Shown: in pieces, positions 1-11,700 of the stretch
Position numbering within the stretch: position 1 is the stretch's first letter
How the letters are laid out: every line of letters starts with the position of its first letter
NCBI GenBank assembly: GCA_949318235.1
Contig: OX439133.1
Location: forward strand, 30,660,129-30,724,128
From: Ecdyonurus torrentis
Lineage: Eukaryota > Arthropoda > Insecta > Ephemeroptera > Heptageniidae
Length of the DNA: 64,000 nt
Direction: 5' to 3'
Notes under the pieces: model-generated
The model's database searches: none
Seen by the model: only the letters and a program-made list of their open reading frames with translations
Told to the model about the DNA's origin: nothing
Made by a program: the position numbers and the translations under genes

Positions 1-282
1 TTAAAATTAAATAAAAATAATTATACAATTTTTATAATGATGCCACTGCTTAGTGTATAATAAATAATAATAATCAGTATGCAGTATTTGAGTTGTATAT
101 TTATATATTTTTTAATGATAAATACTTGAAACGTTAAAAAAAATATATATATTATAGTTAAACTGAAAGATAAAAATACGATAAAAAAAATATAGGTTAT
201 TTGGCATAATTTACTTATATATAATTACAAATCGTATATATCTTTACTACATAGCAATTATATAAAAAAAAAAAAAAAAAAA
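1..282. other. AT-rich DNA, no gene seen
   Basis: Very AT-rich sequence with short A runs. No ORF, splice-bounded exon or inverted repeat could be supported. Confidence 0.5.
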
Positions 283-900
283 AAATGCTACTATAATAAA
301 AAAAAGAATGACAACAGCTTTTATGATGCAAAATGTAAAACCGGCCAAACAATGATAATAAACATCCTTCCCATTACGCATCTCAGTTTTACCTTCTTTT
401 TTTTTTTTTTTTTTTTTAAGAATAATAATTAAAAAAAAAATTAAAAAAAAATTAAAAAAGTTTTTATGTTGCTAAAATGTAAATCAGACCAAATAATATA
501 ATAATAAACACACTTCTCATTACGCATCTCAATTTTACCTTCTTTTCAGAATAATTATTTAAAAAAAAAAAACTGAACATTTAACATTTTTGCTACTATA
601 ATAAAAAATAAAAGAATGAAAACAGTTTTTATGTTGCTAAAATGTAAAACAGACCAAATAATATAATAATAAACACCCTTCTCATTACGCAACTCAATTT
701 TACCTTCTTTTAAAAATAATTATTAAAAAAAAAAAAAAAAAAAAAAAAAACATTTTTGCTGTTGTATATAGTAAAAAAAAAAGAATGAAAACAGTGTAAA
801 ACAGACCAAATAATAATAATAAACACCCTTCTCATTACGCATCACAATTTTACCTTTTTTAAGAATAATTATTTTCTTAAAAAAAAAAAAAAACGTGTTA
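283..900. repeat. Degenerate tandem repeat, about 4 units of 145-165 bp
   Basis: The phrase ACCAAATAATA followed by AATAAACACCCTTCTCATTACGCATCTC recurs (in part) near 343, 487, 652 and 804. Each copy is followed by TTTTACCTTC, an A-rich tract and a TGCTACTATAATAAAA segment. Unit length varies mainly through A/T homopolymer length. No coding potential is seen. Confidence 0.75.
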
Positions 901-947
901 AATGTCTGTAAATAAAAGGGGTTATAACAAAAGAGACAGCGAGAGAA

Positions 948-950
<3 letters not shown>

Positions 951-978
<28 letters not shown>
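951..978. repeat. (GA)n microsatellite
   Basis: Uninterrupted AG dinucleotides of about 28 bp. Confidence 0.9.
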
Positions 979-1907
979 CATAATTAAGTTCTTACATCTT
1001 AAAATTACGTCTTAATTTTGAAGTAGGTAGTAAACAAAAACGCCTCTTCGACTCATTACTTTTTTTTTTTTTTTTTTTTTTCAAACCATGATATTTAAAG
1101 TACTTTATTTTTACTCCGAGAGAAACACACACAATACATACACAATGAGATCGAGTGAAGAATGTTTTTTAAAAACAAAAGAGGCGTGTCCCCTTAGTAT
1201 ATATACAGACGGGGACACAGTAGAGTGTTCCGATCAAAATAATAAGTAGCTTATTGGCAATAAGCCAACATCGTAGTATATAAAAAAAATTAAAGTACTT
1301 CGCTTTTTTTTCGCCAAAAAAGAAGAGACTGGTATCTAAATAATGAAGAACCACAAATAGTTGAACTTGTGTATGGAATTATAAGGAATTGAGAGTTCCA
1401 GTCAAGGATTTCAGTGCGTAGGTTCAGATATAGTTACATTTTTTTTTTAATGTCTGAAATAAACAAATGTGAAATATGATACTGGATATTTACATTGCGT
1501 TTTACTATTGCGTTTAATATGTCAGTATTATGTTTTTATTCGTGATAATTATGAAGTGTTGCAAATTTTTTCTTTACCAGCTGTTTCATTTCAAAGAAGA
1601 AAAAAAATGACATAATTTCCTTTTTTTTTTTTTTTTTTTTTTTTTCTTTTTTTTTTTTTACATTATTTTTTAAGTAATGATCTGGGTAAAAAAAAAATGG
1701 CTTCGAGGGAAAAAAAGAAGCATAGAACATGCTTCTAAAGCATAATAAATACATTGAAAATTAAAGTTAAAGACATAAACCACATAGAACAACGTGTTCT
1801 GTTCTTTTTAATGATTAAACACAAAATGCGATCTTCAAAACTGATGACAATTTTTGCCAGAACAGAGCAAGATGCTATTATTATGTTCAAGTGAAGGTAT
1901 AGATAGA
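979..1907. other. Intergenic AT-rich DNA
   Basis: Contains poly(T) tracts near 1060-1081 and 1620-1660. Short open frames here are low complexity and lack coding character. Confidence 0.5.
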
Positions 1908-2200
1908 TAGGGTGGTTTCATTCATATATGTTAAAGTCGACGCCATAAGTGAGTGCCGAATATAACATGGGCCAGTATAGGAAAATGACTCAATTTAAAA
2001 TACTTCACAATATTTTGAAGAGCATTGATGCTGTTAACAGAGGTTGAATGAGTGTTTTATATGCAAGAAAAATAATAACAAAGAAAAGCTAATTTTCCAT
2101 AGAAAATAGCCAAAAACTACGTTTGTCCTATGCTGAGCAATGTTATTCATTGCTCAAGAGGAGCATTGAAAAGCATTCAGAATGACGTCATGCGCACATA
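1908..2200 (+). mobile_element. MITE family A, copy 1
   Basis: Starts TAGGGTGGTTTCATTCAT and ends near GACGTCATGCGCACA. The body contains the diagnostic phrases AAAAACTACGTTTGTCCTA and GAGCATTGATGCTGTTAACA. The same unit occurs at 7202, 14772, 27975 and 47789. The right terminus is degraded compared with CACCCTA in the other copies. It is about 300 bp with no ORF, so it is a non-autonomous element. Confidence 0.8.
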
Positions 2201-2780
2201 AAGAAACTTTAAGCAAACTTTGAGAAACTGAAGCAATTTTAAAAATAAACTTACAAAAAATTAAGGTGATTGGGTAAAAGCTTCTGTTATTGTATTTGGG
2301 GAAAAAATTAATAAATTAATACTTTATTAAAAAAAAAAAAAAAACTTCCATAATTTGTCAAGTGACCTATAATACAACTTTTTAATATTTTTTTGTTGTG
2401 GCTGAAGTTTTTAATTAATTCTATAGTGCATCGACATCTTTTCTCTCTCTTGTCATTTTAATTTGGTAATTTAAAATCAGCCCGAGTGGTATGACTTGTA
2501 TGTATTTTAAATTCAACAACTGTTTTATTATTTATTTATATAGCAAGTCTATGTGAACGTCTGCAAGCTATACATTATATTTTTGTCTTGTTTTTCATTA
2601 TCGTAAAATATATTATTTTTTGTAGGTTACTTTTAATTGAATTACGTTTCACGTTTTTTTAAAAAATGCATGTTTTGCTGGAGGTTAAATATAATTATAT
2701 ATAATATTAACGTATAGTTGTTTTGTTTTTTTCTACAAAATATGTTAAAAATATACTGTGTAATTTTGACAATTATTATT

Positions 2781-2811
<31 letters not shown>

Positions 2812-4562
2812 TTTCTTTTTTTTTTTCGCCTTGTGATAACTTTAAAAAATTTAAAAAAAAAAAAAAAAAATGAACTTTCAGTATAATATTATATTTTGAT
2901 TGAATTTAAATGCGTATATTTTGCAAGCAAAAAATAACTACGCTATTTTAGCTTTACGTACAACGCAGCATAATCATAAAAAAATGCACTTTTTGTGAAC
3001 GTAAAATAATAGAATCTTTATCTCGAATTTTGTAACTATTTTTTATATTTCAATGTTATTTTTCTTCATTTTTTAGCTAAAATTGCAAGTTTTTCAGGTA
3101 ACCAGTTAATTTTTGACAGATATTTTAACTAAAATTTTATTTTCTTCACAGTTTTACAGCGTCAAACTAGAATTTCTTGTAGTGTTTATATTATTTTACT
3201 ATATACTTAGTATCCCCCTTCCAGTTTTTCACTAATTTTTTTTCAGATAAATTTGAATTTGTCAAACTTGAATTTCTTGTATATTACAGTATATAATAAT
3301 CATCATAAGTATTGATATTATCAATATTAATATTATTTTACTATATTTTACAGTTTTTTCATTAGATTTTCAAGATAAATTTCCTTGAGTGGCAAACTAA
3401 AACTTATTTCTTGTATTTAATTTTTAGGTAAAAAGCCTTTCTTATTTTGTGTGTATATATGTTACAAATTAAACTATATACATAGTACACAGTCCTGACC
3501 TACACCGTGTTTTTATGCTACCTGCCATCAATCAATTACAAAAAAATATATATACCTGACTAACATAAGAACTAAAATTGTATAATTTAATACTAAAATA
3601 TCGACCTAATTGTATTTGATCCAGCCCTAGGTGACCAAAAAATTTTTTTATACCGTTATTTCATTACAAGCGACCTTTTCATCCAATACTTTAACTATAG
3701 TTGTATGTTTATAAAGTCGTTTTTTGTATCTTTTTTCATAGGATTTTGATAGCAGTCTAATTAAAATTCAACTATAGCTGCGTGTTTTTACTATAAGGAC
3801 CTGTTTTGTTATTATTATTATTTTTTTTTACAGGTATATAATTCACGTATTTGTTAGTTTTCAAGTACGTAAGGCTGACTTTTAGTGTTATTTTAATATC
3901 ATTTTCGTCTTTATTTATAGGTATAAAAAAATGTAACGTTTTAAAAAAATGTAACGTTTTTTTCTTGTATTAGTTTTGTTTATAATTATTGTGAAAATTT
4001 CTACTAATCATTTTTAAAGTGTTCAAAACAACGCCGTCTTTTTAATTTTGTTTTTAAGTCGCGAAAAAAAAAATTATTTTCGTCGTTAATTTTAAAAGTC
4101 GTAAATTTCACTATATATATTTTATTGAATCAAAGCTTCTAGAAAAATTTTAAACTGTCAGATTTCAAAAACCAAGTTACATCTAAAACTTCGGTGAACA
4201 CAAAGCCAAATTTCAGCAACGAATATTTTATTTTTATACTTCATGCCTGCTAGAACGTCAAAATTAAAAATTACTTATCTAATTTCTCATTATTTTCAGG
4301 CTAATTTAGATTATTAATTGTATAAAACTATTTTGTTGTAATTTTTATTTTGACGTGTTTTAAAGTAATTTGATGTTAAATTTTATTTATTACAGTGGAT
4401 TTTCAGATTTTCAATTGAAATTTTTTAATATTTTTTTAATTTGCAGTTTTTATGCATTAGTAGTGATTTCACTGTGATTAGTAAAATTTGAACAGTGGGT
4501 TGCGAAGGCATGAAAGTTTAAAGCCTGGCAGCGAGAGGATTGGTAATGCTGTGTGTGCGGAG

Positions 4563-4564
<2 letters not shown>
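2201..4564. other. AT-rich DNA without recognisable gene
   Basis: Long A/T tracts (2790-2826, 2850-2870). I looked for an upstream PDCD4 exon ending in phase 1 and found none I could support. No inverted repeats longer than about 30 bp were noticed. Confidence 0.45.

Positions 4565-4625
<61 letters not shown>
4565..4625. repeat. Poly(A) tract of 61 bp
   Basis: Uninterrupted A run directly before a 0.4 kb palindrome. Confidence 0.9.
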
Positions 4626-4627
<2 letters not shown>

Positions 4628-4672
4628 TTAATAATAGAAAATATGCAAAAGTAGATTTAGTGATCAAATAAA

Positions 4673-5085
4673 CAAACTGACAGCTCACCAATACTAACAA
4701 AGTGCTAGCAGACGACTTAGTGTTCCTGTCTACATTTAACATGCTTTCTTATGGGGCAATGAAGCAGCTATAACTTGAGTTAGAATAATTTCTGAGAGCT
4801 GAAATTTTTACTGTAGGTTACTGAGCCTCAAAGCTTTTGTTTTCCTGGATTTAAAGTCAATTGATTACATTTTTTTTTCCACCCAATTGACTTGAAATTT
4901 AGGAAAACAAAAGCTGTAAGGCTCAGTAAGCTACAGTACAAATTTCAGCTTTGAGAAATATTCTAACTTGAGTTATAGCTGCTTCATTGCCTCATAAGAA
5001 AGCATGTTAAATGTAGACAGGAACACAAAGTCGTCTGCTAGCACTTTGTTAGTATTGTTGAGCTGTCAGTTTGTTTATTTTATCA
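4673..5085. mobile_element. Palindromic foldback element, about 410 bp
   Basis: The left arm beginning near AAACTGACAGCTCA matches in reverse complement the right arm ending TGAGCTGTCAGTTT. The arms are about 190 bp with a short T-rich centre near 4870. No ORF. The copy is single within the window and looks like a hairpin MITE. Confidence 0.8.
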
Positions 5086-5563
5086 CCAAACCTAAGTCTT
5101 CTATTATAAATTTTATTTTAAATTTGTTTTTTTAATAAATTAATATAATAATTGTATTTATTTTTCTAGTCTGGTAAAGATTTAAAAGATTTCTGTTTTC
5201 TCCCCTAATTTTACAGCTATTAATGTTTTTAAAGTGAATCTGCCTATTTTTAATTATTATTGTTTATTTTTCCTTGTTTTTTTATGTTACGCATTTCCTT
5301 GTGTTCTATAACATTAAATTTTGTGGAAATTAAAACATTTGTCTTCGCTTAAAAATAATTTAAAGTTCACTTGTTAATAAGGTCGATTTGAATATGATAA
5401 ACACTACTAATATGAACCTTATTGCTAAGTGAACATCTATTATACAATACAGAAATAAGCTCAAATGTGCCACAGCTAATTTCCTCTCGCTCGCCTCATG
5501 ATGTAAAATACTCCGCGCTGACTTTTGGCTTTGTGTTCACCGTGATGTGACTTGACATTCCAG
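5086..5563. other. DNA upstream of the first visible PDCD4 exon
   Basis: Probably intronic, because the exon that follows at 5564 begins in the middle of a codon and needs an upstream exon. No such exon is visible here. Confidence 0.4.
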
Positions 5564-5721
5564 GTGGTGCCGGTGGCAAGGGTGTATGGGGCAAGCCTGG
5601 CTCTGAGCTACTGGAGGCAGATATGGATATGCATGATCCTAACTACGATAGTGATACGCTGGATAACGGAGACGTTGAACTGAAAACCATCTTCCCTCTT
5701 CTATCAGATGAAGAATTGCAC
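5564..5721 (+). CDS. PDCD4: PDCD4 visible exon 1
   Basis: Follows CATTCCAG and is closed by GTGAGT. It begins with the last two bases of a codon, then reads [20 protein letters not shown] and continues to SDEELH, ending in phase 0. GAGGKGVWG is the conserved PDCD4 segment just before the first MA3 domain. Confidence 0.93.
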
Positions 5722-8700
5722 GTGAGTTAAATCTTACATTTTTTGTCTTTATTATCAGTATAGAGAGCGGAAAAAATATATATATTTTTTAAAGCAAAAT
5801 ATTCTCTAAAAATGTTAAAACAGTCGGAAAATAGTCTTTGGAGAGTTTGAAGTTCATATCACTCAATGATTTTATTATAGCATATTATTTTAACTTTCCT
5901 GAATTTATCTCATTCATTTCTCATTAAAGGTCTCTTTAGAGTGCCTTCAATAACAACAACAACAACAACAAAAAACTCATTCTTGGTGTATCTTTGTCTA
6001 AAAATAATAATGTCATAGTCTAAATAAATAAAAAAATAAGTAAATAAATAAAAAGCTCCAGACTTAATTAAAAAAAAGCACTTTTAAAAATATCATGTTA
6101 ATTTTGTTAACATATTGAAAAATATTGTCAAAAAGCAAAACAGTCTGAAAAGTCCAAAATAGTGGCTAAATAGTCATTTTTAAATTTTGATCATAGGCTT
6201 GAAATCTTGTAATTCATGGACGTTTTTAGTACAAAAAAATAATAATTATAAAAAAAAAATAGTGTAAAACCACAATAGTCTCAATATTGACAATAGAACT
6301 ATTTCTCCGCTCTCTAATGCCTTATTCACAATAAGCTTTTTCTAATTGGAATTGAAGTGGGTTCCTTAAGAATGCATGCAATTATATCAAGTAATTACCA
6401 AGTCCAATTACAAAAATCTTATTGTGTACACGGCATAATAGATAACTTCATATAATTAGCACTCTTGTTACTGGCAAGGGTCATCAGGCATCACTTATCA
6501 GGTTGATCACTAGTCTATATTGCCATTAGATTTATGTTAATTTTGGCCTGGTATAGGGCTTGCCATGTTAAATTGATGGTTTTAAATTTTTAAATTTCTC
6601 ACTTCAAAATGATTAAAACACGTTATATCACATGCACATTATCATAAAGTAAAAAGCACAACTAAAAAATGCATATTCTCATACATAATCACATTTCTAT
6701 AAATAAATAATTTGGTAAAACAAGTAATTATTTATACAGCGTTCCTGGACAGGGGTAAATATTACTACTGCAGTACCCCCAATATATAGTAAATTAGATT
6801 TACTAAGGAAAATAAACCATAGCGGTTAGGTATGATAAATTTTGAAAGAAAATGCTAGGAGAAACCAGCGCTGGTCTTACCATAGTGAAGAGAGTCCCAT
6901 AGTTTGGTGACAAATCTTGCTAGCACAGATATAAAAAAACTTAACATGTTGGAAATGTTACGGCAATAAACTCCAAGAGAGATTTGTGTTATGTCTTCAT
7001 CAGTCCTTACAGACTTGGAGAGATCATTCATAGTTTCTCTCTGAGTCTGTAAGGACTGATGAAGGCATAACACACTCCATCTCTCTTGGATTTTATTGTC
7101 AAAATGTTTCCAATATGTTACTTTTTATATCTGTGCTAGCAAGATTTTCACCAAACTATGAGACTCTCTTCACTATGGTAAGACCAGCACTGGTTTCTCC
7201 TATAGGGTGTGTACGCATGACGTCATTCTGAGTGCTTTTCGATGCTCTTCTTGAGCAATAAATAACATTGCTCAGCATAGGACAAACGTAGTATTTAGCT
7301 ATTTTCTTTGAAAAATTAGCTATTTTTTGGTCATTAATCTTTTTCTTGCATACTTGAGGTACTAATTCAACCTGTTAACAGCATCAATGCTCTCAAAAAC
7401 ATTGCTAAGTATTTTTAAACTGGCAAAATGTGCAATTTTCCTATACCGGCCAATGATATTTAGTACTCACTTATGACGTCGACTTTAAAATGAATGAAAC
7501 CACCCTATTCTTTTCTTTAAAAATGTATCATCGTGTAAATAAATGTTGTACTAATATTGCACTAATGTTTACAGAAAGGTGTTGGGCCTATCGTGTTGGA
7601 GTACTTTGAGCACGGAGATACCAACGAGGCTTGCATGGCATTTGACGAGCTGCATGCTGGCAAGAAGAGATACAAGGTGATTATAACATGTGACGTACTG
7701 TACTGGCTATTGTTTGTGGTCAATATACTGTGAGTGAGAGATACAGTGGATATGTGGTGGGACACGCAAGCATCACACTACAGCTGTGTTTATTAAAGCG
7801 AAAAAAATGCAACATACATTTCTCCCAATACTAGATCAAGCGTATACAGTGTAATTAACTATGTAGAGTCAAATCTGAGTGGCTAGTAGGTTAATAACAT
7901 GCTCTCTGATTGGTTTAACACCCTGGATACAGCTTTTGGCGGGAACGACCTTGTTTTGGCCAGTTTTTAGATAGGATTAATGATAAAGAAAAGGATAGAA
8001 ATATACCAGTGCTGGCCTTACTTACCACAGTAGAAGTTGTATAGAGAGGCCATGGTCTCACGTGGCACACAGTTTTAGTTTTAATGTTTTTATAACAGAG
8101 CTTTCGTCATTGTAATGACATTATCAATCAAGGAAGAGGATTACTTGAGCATATCGCATAGTATAGCATGTAGTCTTGTACTGTGATACGCTCAAGTAAA
8201 TGTATTATTCAATATTGATTTGTATACAAGTTAGCAGCTTCAGTAAGCCAGTTCAATGTAATCAGCTCATCACCAGGATTACATTGAACTGGCTACTGAA
8301 GCTGCTAACTTTTATGCAAATCAATATTGATTGATGCTAGCACCAGTTCAATGAAATCAGCTCATCACCATGATTACATTGAACTGGCTACTGAAGCTGC
8401 TTACTTGTATACAAATCAATATTGATTGATGCTAGCAGCTGTAGTAGCCAGTTCAATAAAATCAGCTCATCACCAGGATTACATTGAACTGGCTACTGAA
8501 GCTGCTAACTTGTATGCAAATCTCTTCTTTCATTGATAATGTCATTACAATGACTGAAGTTTTCAGTTATATAAACATTATCACTAAACTGTGCCAAGTG
8601 ATCCTATATCCACTGCAGTCCTAGTATACAAAGCAGTGGACAATAGATAATTACATAAAAACTCGAAAAAAAAAATGATATAAAAATACAAAAATTGGAC

Positions 8701-11700
8701 TAGAAAACGCCCTTAAATTTACTCGATTTTTAATACTATTTTGAGCATTCTGGAGTGGGTAGGGGTTCTGCAAAAGCAAGAAAACCTTTTTGACAAAAGA
8801 ACCATATTTTTGTCATTCTGAGAGCTGCACAAAAACAGAGTTAAAATTTACGACACTGAAATAGTTTTTCATTTTTTGGGAACTGAAGAGGCTATACTGA
8901 GCCTGATATAATTGGCAATGCCTTGGTTGCCATGCGTGTTGATATGCTTGCTATGTACGTACTATCTGACACTGTATTCTCTTGTTACTACTACAGCTGG
9001 CTAGCATGGCTATCGAGATTGCCATGGACCACAAACCTTCTCACCGAGAGATGACCTCCGTCCTTGTCTCGGACATGTACGGACGCATTGTCAGCGAGCG
9101 AGACATCGCTAGAGGTATGGTCTAGTCTTTGTCATTATGTTGTGGAAAAAAAATACTTTTTTTAAAAAAGTATTAGTCCTATAAGAGCTTATCTTAATTT
9201 CAATAATTATTTTCTCACTTATCTAATGGTCACTGGTTCTGAAAATTTTAGTTACTATTAACTTTTAAATGGCATTATCAAGTTTAGAAGTTTTTTTAGA
9301 TTTTGAGATACAAGCCATCTAAATACAACCCTTGATTTGATATCCAATAATAAGTTGCTAACGTTGCTATATGTTGTTGATTGCAGCGTTTGATGAGCTA
9401 CTACGTAACCTGCCAGACCTAGTACTGGACACCCCCGACGCTGCCATAGTGCTGGCCAACTTCCTAGCACGTGCCGTGGCGGACGACTGCCTACCCCCTC
9501 GCTACGTGCTTGACCTTGAAGCTCTGGTCAAGGAGACTGAGGAGACACCAGTCTCTCTGGTCACCAATGGCGTGCCAGCGCCGGTGCCCGTGCCAGTGCT
9601 GGTGCCTGAGGAAGCACAAAATGGCACTGTGGAGCTGCCGCCCATTATCAATGAACATTCAAGGTGAGAATTTTGAGATTGGAAGCTTGTGGAGTAGAAG
9701 ACTTTTTTATAGCGAGGTTTAGTGAGAAAATTAACATACTGTAAGAGGCCATGGAACAATACTAACAAAAAGCTGACCTTGTGTGCATTTAAAGGTGCTA
9801 AATTTTTTGAAGATGTGTTTAATCCACTCTTTAGTATTACCATAGTATAAGTATATTATAGTAGGGGAATGGGATAGAAATTTTTAAAGCCAGTTTTTTT
9901 AATCCGGTAGAGGGTGTTACAATCTCTATTTCTGCTTTCTGCAATTTAAACCCCTCTTTAGAAGAAGAATGCATGTACGAAAATTTTGGGGTCGTGACTT
10001 CTCCCCCTCATATTTTTGTATGACACATGTGTGCATCGAATAACCAGCCACCGCCAGGGGCGGATCCAGGAATTGTGTTTGGGGGGGGGGCGATCTCCTA
10101 GAAAATTAACCATGTAGAACCGGGGGGGGGGGGGGGGGTAGCGCGCCGCAGGCGAAAAATTTTATTTGGCCACGCCCCTTTTTGGAAAATATTGCAAAAT
10201 TAATATGCCTTTGAAAAAATATTCTTGAATTGCAAAATTTTTGATTTGGTAGTTTTTTTTTTTTTTTTTTTTTATGTAAGCAAAAAAAAAAAAAGTAAAA
10301 GTTGAACAAATGATTTCTGAAATATTTTCTATTTTCATCTCTTTGTAAAATTATTAATGTTATTTCACTGAAAAAAAAAAAAAACTTGAAAAACTTGAAA
10401 AAAAAGAGCAACATTTAAATAAATTATTAAATTGTGTATTATTTTATTATTATTAATTTATTTATTATTATTATTTTTTTTATACACCAATTTACTAACA
10501 ATTGTTTTGCAATTTTTAAAACTATTATCGATATTGTAAAACATAAAACTTATATTTGGATGGAAAAATATTTTGAGATAAAAATTATAAAATTTACATT
10601 AAAGTTTTATTATTTTTTTTTTTTAGTTCTTATCGTGAGCAAAATATTTCGTGGAGGTCCAAGTATTAAGTATTAACAGAACTATATCTCTGATATATTA
10701 CCCTGATGACATGACAACTAGGGGATGTTAAAAAAATTATTTTTTGTTATACTGTATATTTACTGTAGTCAGGATTCAAACGCTTATCCAGCAATAAAAG
10801 TTGCGCCGAAGGCGCAAAAAAAAATTTTTTTGGACTAACTTTTTTTCAACTTTTGCTAATTTTTTTCCACCCACGTGGGCCGTTTGGGGGGGGCGGTCGC
10901 CCCCACCGCCCCCCCCCCCCTGGATCCGCCCCTGGCCACCGCTTGATTTTTTCTCTCTCGCTCTCTCAGATCTTCCTGCGACGAAAAGAAAAATCAAATT
11001 TTTATCAATAGGATATTATTTTGTTATATTATTTTATTTATGCAGTTTTTACTATAGGCCTATATATAATTATAAGCATCTCTCTGCTTTGGATTCATCG
11101 CAAAAAAGAAAAAAAAAATCGAAATATCTGGGGCTGCAGATTCTTTTCTTACAGCAATAAGAAAGCAATAAAAAATTTAACCTGAACCAGGTTGTCTTAT
11201 AGAACAGACATGTAAATGAGGTGCTTCTCTGATACTTCAATGCATTTGGTCTATTTGGGGGATGTGCAAGGAGTTGCCGGAATCTTCAAAAAAAAAAAAA
11301 AAAAATCAGCACGTGCCTAGTGCAACTGAAAGAGGAGGGGGGGAAAAGTTAGCCCAGCACTTTTTTACTAATTATCGTAGAATTGTAAATGAAACAGCAA
11401 ATTCAGATATTTTTTTCTGAAACTCTTAAATAACTGATAAAATTAAGTCCATCTTGAATATTCAAAATTTCAAAATTTCAATTTAATTTTTATAAATCTT
11501 GCGGTTTCACGCTGCGACTCCCCTATATCCGGTTGCAAGTGCAGCGAAGAGTCACCCTTGCAGTGCATGCCATCGTCTTGAGAGAGAGAGACAGAGATAG
11601 TCAGTATGCGAGAGAGAAAAACCCACCCTCACTAGCGCAATCTTTACTAAGGAACTAGAAGCTTGCTTTTATCTAGCTTCAAAAATTAACACAGGATTCC

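Noticed and set aside
283..900. CRISPR-like spaced repeats
   Set aside because: Units are about 150 bp, AT-rich and contiguous, in an animal genome. This is an ordinary degenerate tandem repeat.
9471..9843. Other open frames over PDCD4 exon 4
   Set aside because: Shadows in other frames of a conserved PDCD4 exon.
10801..11160. 119-codon + strand frame with poly-Pro
   Set aside because: It runs through the C-rich right end of a hAT element and has no splice or domain support.
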